Source of the DNA: Anaerobutyricum stercoris
GTDB taxonomy: Bacteria > Bacillota > Clostridia > Lachnospirales > Lachnospiraceae
Direction of reading: 5' to 3'
NCBI GenBank assembly: GCA_019116455.1
Contig: DXBR01000076.1
Coordinates: 1 to 26,766 of the forward strand
Length of the DNA stretch: 26,766 nucleotides
This document shows, in pieces, positions 16,081-24,588 of the stretch (position 1 is its first letter; each line of letters starts with the position of its first letter). A program made the position numbers and the translations under genes. Under the pieces are notes generated by a model that saw only the letters and a program-made list of their open reading frames with translations, was not told the DNA's origin and did not search any database.

Positions 16081-17400
16081 ATGAAACAGAATAAGGACAG
16101 AAAGAAAAATATTTATCAGAAATTTCACTGGAAACTGACGCTTTTTGCCACGGTGGTGACCGGCTGTATCCTCGTGGGCGCCACCCTTCTCTGCCTGTCT
16201 CTTTCTGAGCGGGAACTGGAAAGAAATCAATACATTTCTTTCTTAAATAATGTCAATACCACCTTGTCCCACATGGAAAATCAGGCAGTCGTCAGCCACC
16301 AGTGGCTGTCCCGTCTGGAAGCCAGCTGTCAGTTTATGATTCAGATTTATGATAACGGTACTCCCCTTTATTATCAGCAGCTGCACCATTCCGGAGGAGA
16401 GCTTTCTGTGATGGAAAAAGCTTCTGCGCTGGCAAGAGAAGAACATGGTATGGATATTTTTGCCGCGCCTTCTTCCGATAAACTGCTGCATCACGTGGAA
16501 TACGCCATGGAAGATGCCGGCGTCACCTATTATGCCAGCGCCGCCACTCTTCCCATGGAAAAGGGATATCTTGGGATTCTTCTTCTCCATTCCACGGAAA
16601 ACCTTCAGAAAGACATGCAGAAACAGCGCCTGATTTTCCTGCTGGCTGATTTGGGCGCTGTGGCGGTTCTTTTTCTCTTTTTCTGGTTTTTTACCAGACG
16701 GCTGATCCGACCGCTCATGGAAAGCCGGGCGAGACAAACCCGGTTTATCTCCGCCGCTTCCCACGAGCTTCGGGCGCCTCTGACAGTGATCATGTCCGCT
16801 CTGTCAGCCCTCGAGACGGCATCAGGAAACGACAGGCAAAGATTTATTGCCATGATGCAGTCGGAAGGTAAACGAATGTCACGTCTCATTGAGGATATGC
16901 TGTTTCTTGCCGGTTCTGACGCCAGATCCTGGAGATTCTCCATGGAGGAAACTGAACTTGATACTCTTATTCTTGACGTATTTGAAAAGTATGAGACTGC
17001 GGCTGCAAAAACAAAACGGCAGCTCACCGTCCGTCTTCCGGAACAGGAGCTGCCGCCCTGTCTGTGCGATCCACAAAGAATCACGCAGGTACTATCTATA
17101 CTTATTGATAACGCCCTCTCCTACACACCGGAGGACAGCCGTATCACCCTTTCTCTGTCTGCATCCGAACATCGGTTTCTGCTGAAAGTCAGCGATAACG
17201 GTCCCGGCATCCCTGACGAGAATAAAGAAAAGGTCTTTGAGCGATTCTACCGGGCCGAGGACTCCCGGACCGGCAAAGAACATTTCGGTCTGGGACTCTG
17301 CATCGCCAGAGAAATTGTCGAAGCCCACGGCGGGCGCATCCAGGTGACGGACAACGTTCCACAAGGAGCCGTATTCTCGATCATGCTGTCAGACACATGA
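16081..17400 (+). CDS. Sensor histidine kinase (two-component system)
   Basis: 439 residues. Two membrane helices (about 19-41 and 184-204) enclose a ~140-residue extracytoplasmic sensor region of no recognised family. The HisKA box has the phospho-acceptor H228 (SHELRAPL). The ATPase shows the N box (ILIDNALSYTP), G1 (DNGPGIP), F box (FERFYRAE) and G2 (FGLGLCIA). There is no clear HAMP domain. The start at 16081 is preceded by AGAGGAG; the in-frame ATG at 16063 has no good ribosome binding site. It pairs with the OmpR-type regulator upstream. The neighbourhood suggests it senses an envelope or extracellular signal linked to the divergent operon. Confidence 0.95.
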   Translation: MKQNKDRKKNIYQKFHWKLTLFATVVTGCILVGATLLCLSLSERELERNQYISFLNNVNTTLSHMENQAVVSHQWLSRLEASCQFMIQIYDNGTPLYYQQLHHSGGELSVMEKASALAREEHGMDIFAAPSSDKLLHHVEYAMEDAGVTYYASAATLPMEKGYLGILLLHSTENLQKDMQKQRLIFLLADLGAVAVLFLFFWFFTRRLIRPLMESRARQTRFISAASHELRAPLTVIMSALSALETASGNDRQRFIAMMQSEGKRMSRLIEDMLFLAGSDARSWRFSMEETELDTLILDVFEKYETAAAKTKRQLTVRLPEQELPPCLCDPQRITQVLSILIDNALSYTPEDSRITLSLSASEHRFLLKVSDNGPGIPDENKEKVFERFYRAEDSRTGKEHFGLGLCIAREIVEAHGGRIQVTDNVPQGAVFSIMLSDT

Positions 17401-17417
17401 GAAATATATTCAGCCTA

Positions 17418-18527
17418 TTACCGCGGCCAGCGGTTCCTGGCCACAGGAAACTCAGCAAATGGCTCATGGGGTTCCGTCTGATACCAGTAAGCCACCGTCG
17501 CCACATCATCCTGCCGCTCAAAAAGTCCGCCGTGACCAACACCGATCTGCTGCAGAGTTACTTTGAGTTCTTCCTCAAAGCAGATCGGGTCCAGGATGTG
17601 CCAGCGGTACAGACCGCGCATCGGCATACAGTCATCATTGTGGTAATCGTTGTGAATCAGATCGTCCTGTCTGGAATAGTAAGGATAGCCCATATACGGC
17701 ATAGAATAATTCTGTTCTACCGTTTTACCGTTGATCTGGCGGGCAAAACTCCAGGAACCGCCGAAATAATCCTCTGTTCCCGTACCACAGATGGTCGGAT
17801 ACTCTTCATCACCGTCCAGATAGAACTTTACCTCGCCTTCTCCCCACCAGTATCTCTCCAGAGTGGTGAGCGCCAGATATGTACCCACATAATGTCCGCT
17901 GCCACGGACGCCGTCGAGAATCACATAATCCTCCGCTTTTTTTGTGATTTCCTGCCGCCGCCACTGGGCATGAAAATAGCAGATATCCTCCGGAAGTTCT
18001 TTGCAGAGACCGTAATCAATCTGATAGAAAAAAGCAGGAATAGCGTTGGCATGCTGATTTTCCAGAGTGATTCTTGCTTTCTTGCCGAAAGGCATTGGAA
18101 AATAACAATTGAATCCCCGATTGGGAGCTACGGCCACAGGAAGGGAATTGACGATGCATTCCCTTCCAAAGCCGCAGCAGAAGAAATCGCCCAGAGGCGT
18201 TTCCACCGAAGGCTCTTCTTCCCCGTCCCAGTACATCCGAAGCACCAGATCTCTCAGCACAAAGCAGTCCGCATCGCTGGTTTTGTTATCCACCGTAATC
18301 CAGATGTGTTGAATTACACCCGGGCCGTCAATGTCCGCCAAGGTGACCGTCGCCCCGGAAGGAATATCCTTCAGACACGGGCTGCCTTTCCTGGAAGGGC
18401 CCAGCGGGCTTGCCGCCCTGCCGCCCTTTCCCTTTTCTCCGGTTGGATTTTCCGCATTGATGGCGCGGCTTTTCATATGTTTCGACAGAGGAAGCGCACC
18501 AAGGCCGCCAAAAAAACTGTTCATCAT
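17418..18527 (-). CDS. DUF2961 / glycoside hydrolase family GH172 enzyme
   Basis: 369 residues, the usual size for the single-domain form. Visible family features are GPGVIQHIWIT (about 68-78), the SVETPLGDFF stretch, NRGFNCYFPMPF, WWGEGEVKFYLDGD with candidate catalytic Glu at 230/232, and the signature GTGTEDYF with E252. Family knowledge: GH172 members include alpha-D-fructofuranosidase/difructose dianhydride I enzymes and exo-D-arabinofuranosidases. No signal peptide is visible, so it is probably cytoplasmic and would need an imported substrate. GAAGGAAA precedes the ATG. It lies 39 bases downstream of the large ABC gene on the same strand and is convergent with the sensor kinase, 17 bases apart. 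The substrate is not determinable. Confidence 0.9.
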   Translation of the reverse strand: MMNSFFGGLGALPLSKHMKSRAINAENPTGEKGKGGRAASPLGPSRKGSPCLKDIPSGATVTLADIDGPGVIQHIWITVDNKTSDADCFVLRDLVLRMYWDGEEEPSVETPLGDFFCCGFGRECIVNSLPVAVAPNRGFNCYFPMPFGKKARITLENQHANAIPAFFYQIDYGLCKELPEDICYFHAQWRRQEITKKAEDYVILDGVRGSGHYVGTYLALTTLERYWWGEGEVKFYLDGDEEYPTICGTGTEDYFGGSWSFARQINGKTVEQNYSMPYMGYPYYSRQDDLIHNDYHNDDCMPMRGLYRWHILDPICFEEELKVTLQQIGVGHGGLFERQDDVATVAYWYQTEPHEPFAEFPVARNRWPR

Positions 18528-18566
18528 ATGTCTTTCCTTCTTCCTTTCTATTTTTTACTATATTCT

Positions 18567-21500
18567 TTATTCGGTCCGCAGTGCCAGTACCGGATCGCTC
18601 TTCGCCGCCTTCTTTGACGGGATCAGTCCGCCGAGAAGAGTCAGACCAACACTTAAAAGAATCAGAATAACGGCAGGAACCGGTGACAAAACGGCATTAA
18701 TATCGTTGCTGCCTGCCAATTGATGGATAAGCGCATTTCCCGGAATCAGAATGAGCAGCGTAAGTCCAATGCCCATTAAACCGGCGCACAGCCCGATAAT
18801 AAATGTCTCCGCATTAAATACCTGCGAAATATTTCTTTTGGAAGCACCGATAGCCCGCAGTATACCAATCTCTTTTTTTCGTTCCAGCACACTGATGTAG
18901 GTGATGACGCCAATCATGATAGAAGACACAATCAGGGAAATCGCCACAAAGGCAATGAGCACATAGCTGATGATATCCACGATATCTGTCACCGAAGACA
19001 TGAGCGTGCCGACCATATCCGTATAGGTGATGACCTGTTCATCCTTTCCTTCCGATTCCATCTGACTGTTATAATTGTCCAGAATATCCACCACATGTTC
19101 TTTACTTTCAAAATCCACCGGATAAATATCTATACCGCTCGGCTCGGCAAAATCCGCATAACCAAGAGTCCGGAGATTATTTTCATATGTAGCGCTCTGT
19201 GCCGCGCTCATGGATGTCATCAGTTCAGAAAATTCATCAAAATCCATATTCATGGAAAAAGCATTGGCAAAAGCGTCGCCGTCAATATTCATCATATCGC
19301 CCATACCACTTCCAAGCTGTGACATCATCTGCTGCATGGCATTGCCCATATTAGCGCCAATCTGATTCATAATCTGAGTCATAACGGCGTTCATCAGTGT
19401 CTGAATATCATCGGAATATTCGTCTGTCAGGTCATTCGTCGCTTTTTTTACTGCCCTGGTCAGATTCTTCTGCAGCTTTCCGGTATCAATCATATCAAGA
19501 AGCCCGGAATTTAACTGCTGCTGTGCATTGTCCGTCCCCAGATAATCTTTAAAATATTTACCGATATCCGCCGGATTCGGCATTCCATTTTGTGAAGCAT
19601 ATGCTTCATATCCGGCTGAAAGATCTTCTGCCAGTACTCGGAGCTGTTCCTGTGAAACTGTGATATTTCCGTTTTTATCAATGACCTCACTGCCCCAGTC
19701 GCTCAATATCCTGCTGCCGGCATCCGTCTGCAGATACTCCAGTAAATATTCGTCAAACTTATCAGGGTCCGTATAGCCTTTGTCCGCAGCATATTTCTGA
19801 TAACCGTCCAGCACCTCTCTAAATAAGTTTTTCATATCTTCATCTGACACGGAAAATGTACCATTTTGTGCCAGTATATTCATCAAATTCTCATTAATGA
19901 TCTCTCTGGCGCTGTCCGTACTCAGGTAATTCATGAAATATTGTCCCAGATTGGCGTAATCAGCTTCCGGATGGGAAGAAATGTACTCCAGATAACCCTC
20001 CAGGAGCCTGGACGCCAGACCATTGAATTCATCTGTAGAAACCTTCATATCCACACCGTCAAACAAACCGTCCAGATCCAGGTCTTTCATCTCAGGCAGT
20101 TTGAAATTCATCTTATTCGGATCCAGCATCTTTGTCAGGTCAATGGAGCCTCCGCTGCTTCCGAACATGTCGGACATATCAAATTCTCCGGTGCCTCCAA
20201 ACAGGGAATCCATATCAAAATTGAAAATATCTTTAAATGCATCTTCATTGACCGTGAACATGGAATCCATATTAAAATCTTTGTTTTTTCCGGTTTTTCC
20301 AAATTTCTTTCCAGTAAATATGTTTTTCTTTTTATGTGCAAGCTGTTCCTTTACAATCTCGCTGCCGGCAGCATTTTCCACCACATGCTTTGTAAGAGAC
20401 GGCGGGTAGGCGATGCCTGCATTGAGAAGCAGACCTTTGGCGTCCTCCGCCGGCTGCACAATGCCGACCACCTGGATATCTTCTCCGTCCGCCACCAGCT
20501 TTTTCATATATTTTTTATTGTCTGATTTATCTGTCCAGACTTCGTAATCTTCATCATATTCATAAAAGTCCGCACTGTTGACCAGTTTAAACGTTGTCCC
20601 CAGAATATTCTCGTAGGAATAGGAACCCATATCTCCCGGCGTTTCCACGGTTTCCTCATCAATAAATTGCTGAATCATATCGTCAAGCTCCACCGCATCA
20701 CGAAGTCCCAGTGTATAAAGCATAAAATCGCTGATACTTCCATCAGAGGTCAGAACTACAACACATTCATTATAATTTTCCGGCCATCGCCCCGCCTTTA
20801 CTTCATACTGATTCTCATAAAGGCTGGTATTTTCCGGCATCTCATAAAATACATCGGTTCCCATCATGGAAGACATCATACTGTTGGAGCCCATAGAGGA
20901 TCCAAAACCCAGCGCCTCAAAAGACTTATCCGGATTCACCTGACGGATCTTTGTCTTTCCGTCTTTCTCCTCCTGACGGAAAATCTGCGGCGCCACATTA
21001 TAAGAATATTCCACCGCACTGGTATAATCCTCTATGCCGCTTTCTCCGCTGTCCAGATAAGTTTTCAAAGATTTTAAGTCGTTGGAATCCATGGTTGAAA
21101 ACATATCTGACACCATCTCAATGACATTGACCTCTCCCTGTTCCTCATCTTTCTGCCCGGAATCTGCTCCGGTCATCATCATCGAGGAAAGATCAAAACC
21201 CGTGCTCTGAATCTGCAGCGGATACTGCGATAACGTATCCGTCTCCACGCTTTTAATATAATCATTGACACCGGTAGAAAGAGCAAGTATCAGGGAGATG
21301 CCTATAATTCCGATGGAACCGGCAAAAGAGGTCAGCAATGTCCGGGCCTTTTTGGTCCGAAGATTATTAAAACTCAGGGACAATGCCGTCAGCAAAGACA
21401 TGGACGACTTCCCCATGTTTTTATGCTTCAGCTCTTCCTGTTTTGTTTCTTCTATTATAAATGGATTACTGTCAGAACGGATTTTTCCATCCCGCAGATT

Positions 21501-22133
21501 CACAATACGGGTGGCGTACTGTTCCGCCAGCTCCGGATTATGAGTGACCATGACCACCAGACGGTCTTTGGCCACCTCCTGAAGCAGATCCATCACCTGC
21601 ACACTGGTATTGCTGTCCAGCGCGCCTGTCGGCTCGTCGGCCAGCAAAATATCAGGATCATTGACCAGCGCCCTCGCGATTGCCACACGCTGCATCTGCC
21701 CGCCGGAAAGCTGATTAGGCTTCTTATGTACCTGCTCTCCAAGTCCTACTTTTGTGAGAGCCTGAATGGCCCTCTCGCGTCTCTCGCTTTTTCCCACACC
21801 GGAGATAGTCAATGCCAGTTCCACATTGGAAAGAATTGTCTGATGTGGTATCAGATTATAACTTTGAAACACAAAACCAATGGTATGATTCCGATAGGAA
21901 TCCCAGTCTCTGTCCTTATATTTTTTTGTGGAAATCCCATTAATAATCAGATTACCGCTGTCGTACCGGTCAAGACCGCCAATGATATTAAGAAGTGTCG
22001 TCTTACCGGAGCCGCTGGGACCCAGGATTGCCACAAACTCATTATCCCGGAGATTTAAATCCACATGATCCAGTGCCTTCTGGACCAGATCTCCCGTCCT
22101 GTACTCTTTACAGAGCTGTCTGACTTGAAGCAT
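18567..22133 (-). CDS. MacB-type ABC transporter, fused ATPase and permease with giant extracellular region
   Basis: 1188 residues. ATPase (1-225): Walker A GPSGSGKTT at 38-46, Q-loop VFQSYN, signature LSGGQMQRVA at 142-151, Walker B DILLADEPTG and H-loop VTHNP. A first helix is at about 267-287 (SIGIIGISLILALS). The extracytoplasmic region spans about 290-1050, with an acidic Met-rich part and three 64-residue repeats (707-898). Three C-terminal helices (about 1050-1082, 1110-1132, 1152-1172) flank the LERKKEIGILRAIGAS coupling loop. Family knowledge: mechanotransmission ABC proteins act on lipoproteins, peptides or envelope complexes rather than import sugars. GAGGGG precedes the ATG. The small GH172 gene follows in the same direction. 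Confidence 0.93.
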   Translation of the reverse strand: MLQVRQLCKEYRTGDLVQKALDHVDLNLRDNEFVAILGPSGSGKTTLLNIIGGLDRYDSGNLIINGISTKKYKDRDWDSYRNHTIGFVFQSYNLIPHQTILSNVELALTISGVGKSERRERAIQALTKVGLGEQVHKKPNQLSGGQMQRVAIARALVNDPDILLADEPTGALDSNTSVQVMDLLQEVAKDRLVVMVTHNPELAEQYATRIVNLRDGKIRSDSNPFIIEETKQEELKHKNMGKSSMSLLTALSLSFNNLRTKKARTLLTSFAGSIGIIGISLILALSTGVNDYIKSVETDTLSQYPLQIQSTGFDLSSMMMTGADSGQKDEEQGEVNVIEMVSDMFSTMDSNDLKSLKTYLDSGESGIEDYTSAVEYSYNVAPQIFRQEEKDGKTKIRQVNPDKSFEALGFGSSMGSNSMMSSMMGTDVFYEMPENTSLYENQYEVKAGRWPENYNECVVVLTSDGSISDFMLYTLGLRDAVELDDMIQQFIDEETVETPGDMGSYSYENILGTTFKLVNSADFYEYDEDYEVWTDKSDNKKYMKKLVADGEDIQVVGIVQPAEDAKGLLLNAGIAYPPSLTKHVVENAAGSEIVKEQLAHKKKNIFTGKKFGKTGKNKDFNMDSMFTVNEDAFKDIFNFDMDSLFGGTGEFDMSDMFGSSGGSIDLTKMLDPNKMNFKLPEMKDLDLDGLFDGVDMKVSTDEFNGLASRLLEGYLEYISSHPEADYANLGQYFMNYLSTDSAREIINENLMNILAQNGTFSVSDEDMKNLFREVLDGYQKYAADKGYTDPDKFDEYLLEYLQTDAGSRILSDWGSEVIDKNGNITVSQEQLRVLAEDLSAGYEAYASQNGMPNPADIGKYFKDYLGTDNAQQQLNSGLLDMIDTGKLQKNLTRAVKKATNDLTDEYSDDIQTLMNAVMTQIMNQIGANMGNAMQQMMSQLGSGMGDMMNIDGDAFANAFSMNMDFDEFSELMTSMSAAQSATYENNLRTLGYADFAEPSGIDIYPVDFESKEHVVDILDNYNSQMESEGKDEQVITYTDMVGTLMSSVTDIVDIISYVLIAFVAISLIVSSIMIGVITYISVLERKKEIGILRAIGASKRNISQVFNAETFIIGLCAGLMGIGLTLLILIPGNALIHQLAGSNDINAVLSPVPAVILILLSVGLTLLGGLIPSKKAAKSDPVLALRTE
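19440..20015 (-). repeat. Three tandem 64-residue repeats in the ABC extracellular region
   Basis: The aligned markers GY (713/714, 777/778, 841/842), YLxTD (736-740, 800-804, 864-868) and VS (762-763, 826-827) recur at exactly 64 residues. The third unit loses the VS motif region. The copies are diverged at DNA level, so this is an old duplication retained as protein structure. Confidence 0.85.
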
Positions 22134-22259
22134 TCTGCTTAATTCCCCTCTTTCTGTCTTTACATTTTCTGTTATCGGATCACAATCCCTTTCAGGAAAA
22201 CAAACATTCCATATATATTCGAGCTCTCCGGAAAAAATACATTTCTTCCCGCTGACACC

Positions 22260-22712
22260 CTAAAAACCCAGATACTGCAGAAAACCGGTGCATCCCCGGA
22301 TCAGATCCTCATACGTCTCGTCAAAATTACCGGTATACCACGGATCTGCGATCTCCCGCCGCTCTCCGGCGTATTCCAGAAGCATATGAACCTTATTCTC
22401 CGGATCCCGTCTGATAATCCTCATGATATTGCGCACATTCCACTCATCCATGCAGATCAGATAATCAAACGCATCGTAATCCTCTCTTGTCAGCTGTCTT
22501 GCCCGGCGCCGCTCATTGGGAATCCCCATTTCATCCAGCTTTCGCTTGGCGCCCGGGTGCAGGGAGCGGCCGATTTCCTCCGTGCTGGTGGCGCAGGATT
22601 CAATATAAAACTCATCTTCCAGGCCCTTCTGCCTGATCATATCTTTTAAAATGAATTCGCACATTGGTGATCTGCAGATATTGCCGTGACAAATTGCTAA
22701 TACTTTGATCAT
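22260..22712 (-). CDS. Low-molecular-weight protein-tyrosine phosphatase
   Basis: 150 residues, normal family length. The N-terminal P-loop CHGNICRS supplies the nucleophile C8 and R14, and the DPWYTGNF motif gives the general acid D123. Family knowledge: cytoplasmic phosphatases of tyrosine- or arginine-phosphorylated proteins, often tied to polysaccharide or stress control. The start ATG follows TAAGGT, with a perfect TATAAT about 25 bases upstream. The stop is 126 bases before the ABC gene on the same strand. It is the last host gene before the integrative element, so the element inserted upstream of its promoter without breaking it. Confidence 0.94.
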   Translation of the reverse strand: MIKVLAICHGNICRSPMCEFILKDMIRQKGLEDEFYIESCATSTEEIGRSLHPGAKRKLDEMGIPNERRRARQLTREDYDAFDYLICMDEWNVRNIMRIIRRDPENKVHMLLEYAGERREIADPWYTGNFDETYEDLIRGCTGFLQYLGF

Positions 22713-22737
22713 ACCTTATAAATTCTCACTTTCTTTT

Positions 22738-22743
22738 ATTATA
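22738..22743 (-). promoter_or_regulatory. -10 box (TATAAT) of the phosphatase gene
   Basis: On the minus strand a perfect TATAAT lies 25 bases upstream of the phosphatase start, in host sequence between the gene and the integrative element. A good -35 is not visible at 17 bp. Confidence 0.5.
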
Positions 22744-22820
22744 GCCCGTATTTGTGCGGTGTTTCGCAAGATACAAGTGTAGCATAACTTCGCATAAATT
22801 GGTATATTTTTTCCACCGAA

Positions 22821-22870
22821 AGTGGTAAAATAGTGGTAAAATCAGTGGCAAATTGAAGGGTTTACCACTT
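22821..22870. repeat. Int arm-type binding repeats at the element end
   Basis: AGTGGTAAAAT occurs at 22821-22831 and 22832-22842, AGTGGCAAAT at 22844-22853, and an inverted copy (TTTACCACT) at 22861-22869. Tandem copies 11-12 bp apart beside int fit the DR-type sites bound by the N-terminal domain of Tn916-like integrases. Their presence marks the element end just outside them. Confidence 0.7.
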
Positions 22871-22897
22871 CATTTTATGTTAATATATCATGGAAAT

Positions 22898-24118
22898 CTA
22901 AACCGAACCTAAACGCATAAGCTCCTCCCGGGCAACTTCTATACCTAAATGTGTATATGTATTCATGGTTACACCGATATCCGCATGTCCCATTAAGTAT
23001 TGTAGAACTTTTGGGTACATTCCACTCTTGGCCATATTGCTGCAATAGGTATGTCGGCAAATATGCGGTGTTATATGAGGCAGCTGCAGTTTATAAATAT
23101 TATTGTGTTTTTCTACAGCATTATTAAACCATTTGTTCCATTCATACCCGAGTGTAGGGCGAAGCCCTTTCTTTGCCCTGTAGTTAAGCCAGATAAATCC
23201 CGTATATCCATCAACCACAGGTTCTATTGCAGGTTTTATCCTGGAAGAAACAGCATGTTTTAAGCATTGGTAGACTTCTTGGCTCATAGGTAATGTCCGT
23301 ATCCCGCTTTTTGTTTTTGGAGCTTGAATATATAAAATGCCACCCCGTTTATATTGTAATTGTTTAGTAATCTTGATTTCGCGTTTTTTGAAATTGATAT
23401 CTGATATTGTCAGGGCACAGAGTTCAGAGATACGTACTCCGGTTTTAAACAAAAAAAACATCCCATCATAATATTGTGAAAAATGCTCGTCTTCTTTCAC
23501 AAATTTTAGGAATTTTCTCTCCATTTCTCTGGAGATAGCATCCCTAGTATGGCTGTCATCAATTAAAACATTGGCTAAGGGCCAGTCAAAGGGGTTTTTT
23601 ATGATCAAATCGTCCTCATAAGCCATTTGGAATGCCGGACGTAGAACGCCCCGGAGAATATGGATGGAATGATATTTTTTGCCATTTACTTTTTGTAGTT
23701 TAATTAAAAACAGTTTTGCGTCAGATACATGTACATCACGAATTTTTTTGTATCCGAAGGACTCCTTTTTTAATAAATTTAATGCGGTTCGATGGCATGA
23801 TTTTGTAGTTTCACGGAGTCCTACCAATGTACTGAGGTAGCGCTCACATAACTCTACCACTGTTAAATTTCCGCCATATGGATCGACTCCTTTAAATAAC
23901 GCTTTTTTAATTTCCTTTTCCATATCCCGCAAAGCGGGCTTATCTTTTTTTCCAGGAGGAGTTTTGTCACTTGCAACTAATCTCCAACTGTAAATAGACC
24001 TCTTCTCTCCGCTCATATCGATGTAGCGATATTCATAAGACCCATCTTTTTTTTGTATTTCATTGGTGTCTAAAATACGTCCTTTCTTATCTCTTCGTTT
24101 TTTATCGTTTTTCGCCAT
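22898..24118 (-). CDS. int: Tn916-family tyrosine integrase
   Basis: 406 residues, the usual length. The N-terminal arm-binding domain (about 1-75; KKDGSYEYRYIDMSGEKRSIYSW) is followed by a core-binding domain (about 85-180) and a catalytic domain with R229 (TGVRISELC), the K268/K270 beta-hairpin lysine (APKTKSG), H352 and R355 (HICRHTY), H378 (MGHAD) and Y388 (NTYTHL). Family knowledge: catalyses integration and excision of conjugative transposons, helped by Xis. AAGGAGT lies 6 bases before the ATG. It is downstream of xis on the same strand and has its own extended -10 box, so it can be made without xis. Confidence 0.95.
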   Translation of the reverse strand: MAKNDKKRRDKKGRILDTNEIQKKDGSYEYRYIDMSGEKRSIYSWRLVASDKTPPGKKDKPALRDMEKEIKKALFKGVDPYGGNLTVVELCERYLSTLVGLRETTKSCHRTALNLLKKESFGYKKIRDVHVSDAKLFLIKLQKVNGKKYHSIHILRGVLRPAFQMAYEDDLIIKNPFDWPLANVLIDDSHTRDAISREMERKFLKFVKEDEHFSQYYDGMFFLFKTGVRISELCALTISDINFKKREIKITKQLQYKRGGILYIQAPKTKSGIRTLPMSQEVYQCLKHAVSSRIKPAIEPVVDGYTGFIWLNYRAKKGLRPTLGYEWNKWFNNAVEKHNNIYKLQLPHITPHICRHTYCSNMAKSGMYPKVLQYLMGHADIGVTMNTYTHLGIEVAREELMRLGSV

Positions 24119-24163
24119 ACTCTTACTCCTTATATAATAGCAAGAGCTAATCTAACTGCTTTT

Positions 24164-24172
24164 ATTATAGCA
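24164..24172 (-). promoter_or_regulatory. Extended -10 promoter for int
   Basis: On the minus strand TGC plus a perfect TATAAT lies about 46 bases upstream of the int start, between xis and int. The -35 region is weak. Confidence 0.6.
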
Positions 24173-24226
24173 TTGATGAGCTCTTCCTTTATAGAATAAA
24201 TTTCTGCGGTTCTACAGCAATAAAAA

Positions 24227-24442
24227 TCAAATATCACTAGTGATATTCAAAAATTTTTCAAAGGCTGTCCGATGAATCATCAATTTTACCCCATTATAAG
24301 TAAATAGCCCTTCTCCTTTATGCTCTTCAGCAATCTGACGTATCTTTTTTTGTCCAATTCCAAAATATGCAGATGCTTCGGCAACGGTTAAACAATATTT
24401 TTCAGCTGGTTTTAAATGAATCGTTGTTTTTTTACCTTCCAT
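24227..24442 (-). CDS. xis: Tn916-family excisionase
   Basis: 71 residues, with an N-terminal lead (TIHLKPAEKYCLTVAEASAYFGIGQKKIRQIAEEH) forming the winged-helix recognition region and a C-terminal RTAFEKFL. This matches the excisionase family of Tn916-like elements in size and motif order. Family knowledge: a DNA-bending protein that binds beside the arm sites and drives Int towards excision. AAGGAGG lies 8 bases before the ATG. It is 108 bases upstream of int; its 3' end carries a palindrome that could limit readthrough into int. Confidence 0.93.
   Translation of the reverse strand: MEGKKTTIHLKPAEKYCLTVAEASAYFGIGQKKIRQIAEEHKGEGLFTYNGVKLMIHRTAFEKFLNITSDI
24230..24247. repeat. 18-bp perfect palindrome at the 3' end of xis
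   Basis: AATATCACT and its exact complement meet at CTAG. It codes the last residues of Xis. On the minus strand it is followed by TGATTTTTATTG, so it could be a weak attenuator between xis and int, or a protein binding site. It is short and A+T rich. Confidence 0.6.
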
Positions 24443-24541
24443 AATGTTCCTCCTTATACAACAAAGAAATAATTTCGGAATTAATATAAAAAAAACAAAA
24501 AATCATTCGCTGCTCACGCACGATGGATTTAGGGTAAAATA

Positions 24542-24581
24542 AAAAACTCGTGTGGTTTTCTTATATACCACACGAGTTTTT
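24542..24581. terminator. Bidirectional intrinsic terminator
   Basis: A 15-bp perfect stem (24542-24556 with 24567-24581, core CTCGTGTGGT/ACCACACGAG) and a 10-base loop, with A and T runs on the two sides. It ends the 84-residue gene on the minus strand and insulates xis-int. Confidence 0.9.
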
Positions 24582-24588
24582 ATCTTTT

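Noticed and set aside
17397..18617. 406-codon plus-strand ORF opposite the GH172 gene
   Set aside because: It lies fully antisense to a clear GH172 gene, shows no family motif, and starts inside the end of the sensor kinase gene without a ribosome binding site.
19866..20525. 219-codon plus-strand ORF
   Set aside because: Antisense to the ABC gene; its His/Ile/Phe-rich composition mirrors the acidic Met-rich coding strand.
22800..22870. Possible CRISPR or plasmid-type iterons
   Set aside because: The units are only 11-12 bp and contiguous, without spacers, and sit beside int; Int arm sites explain them better.
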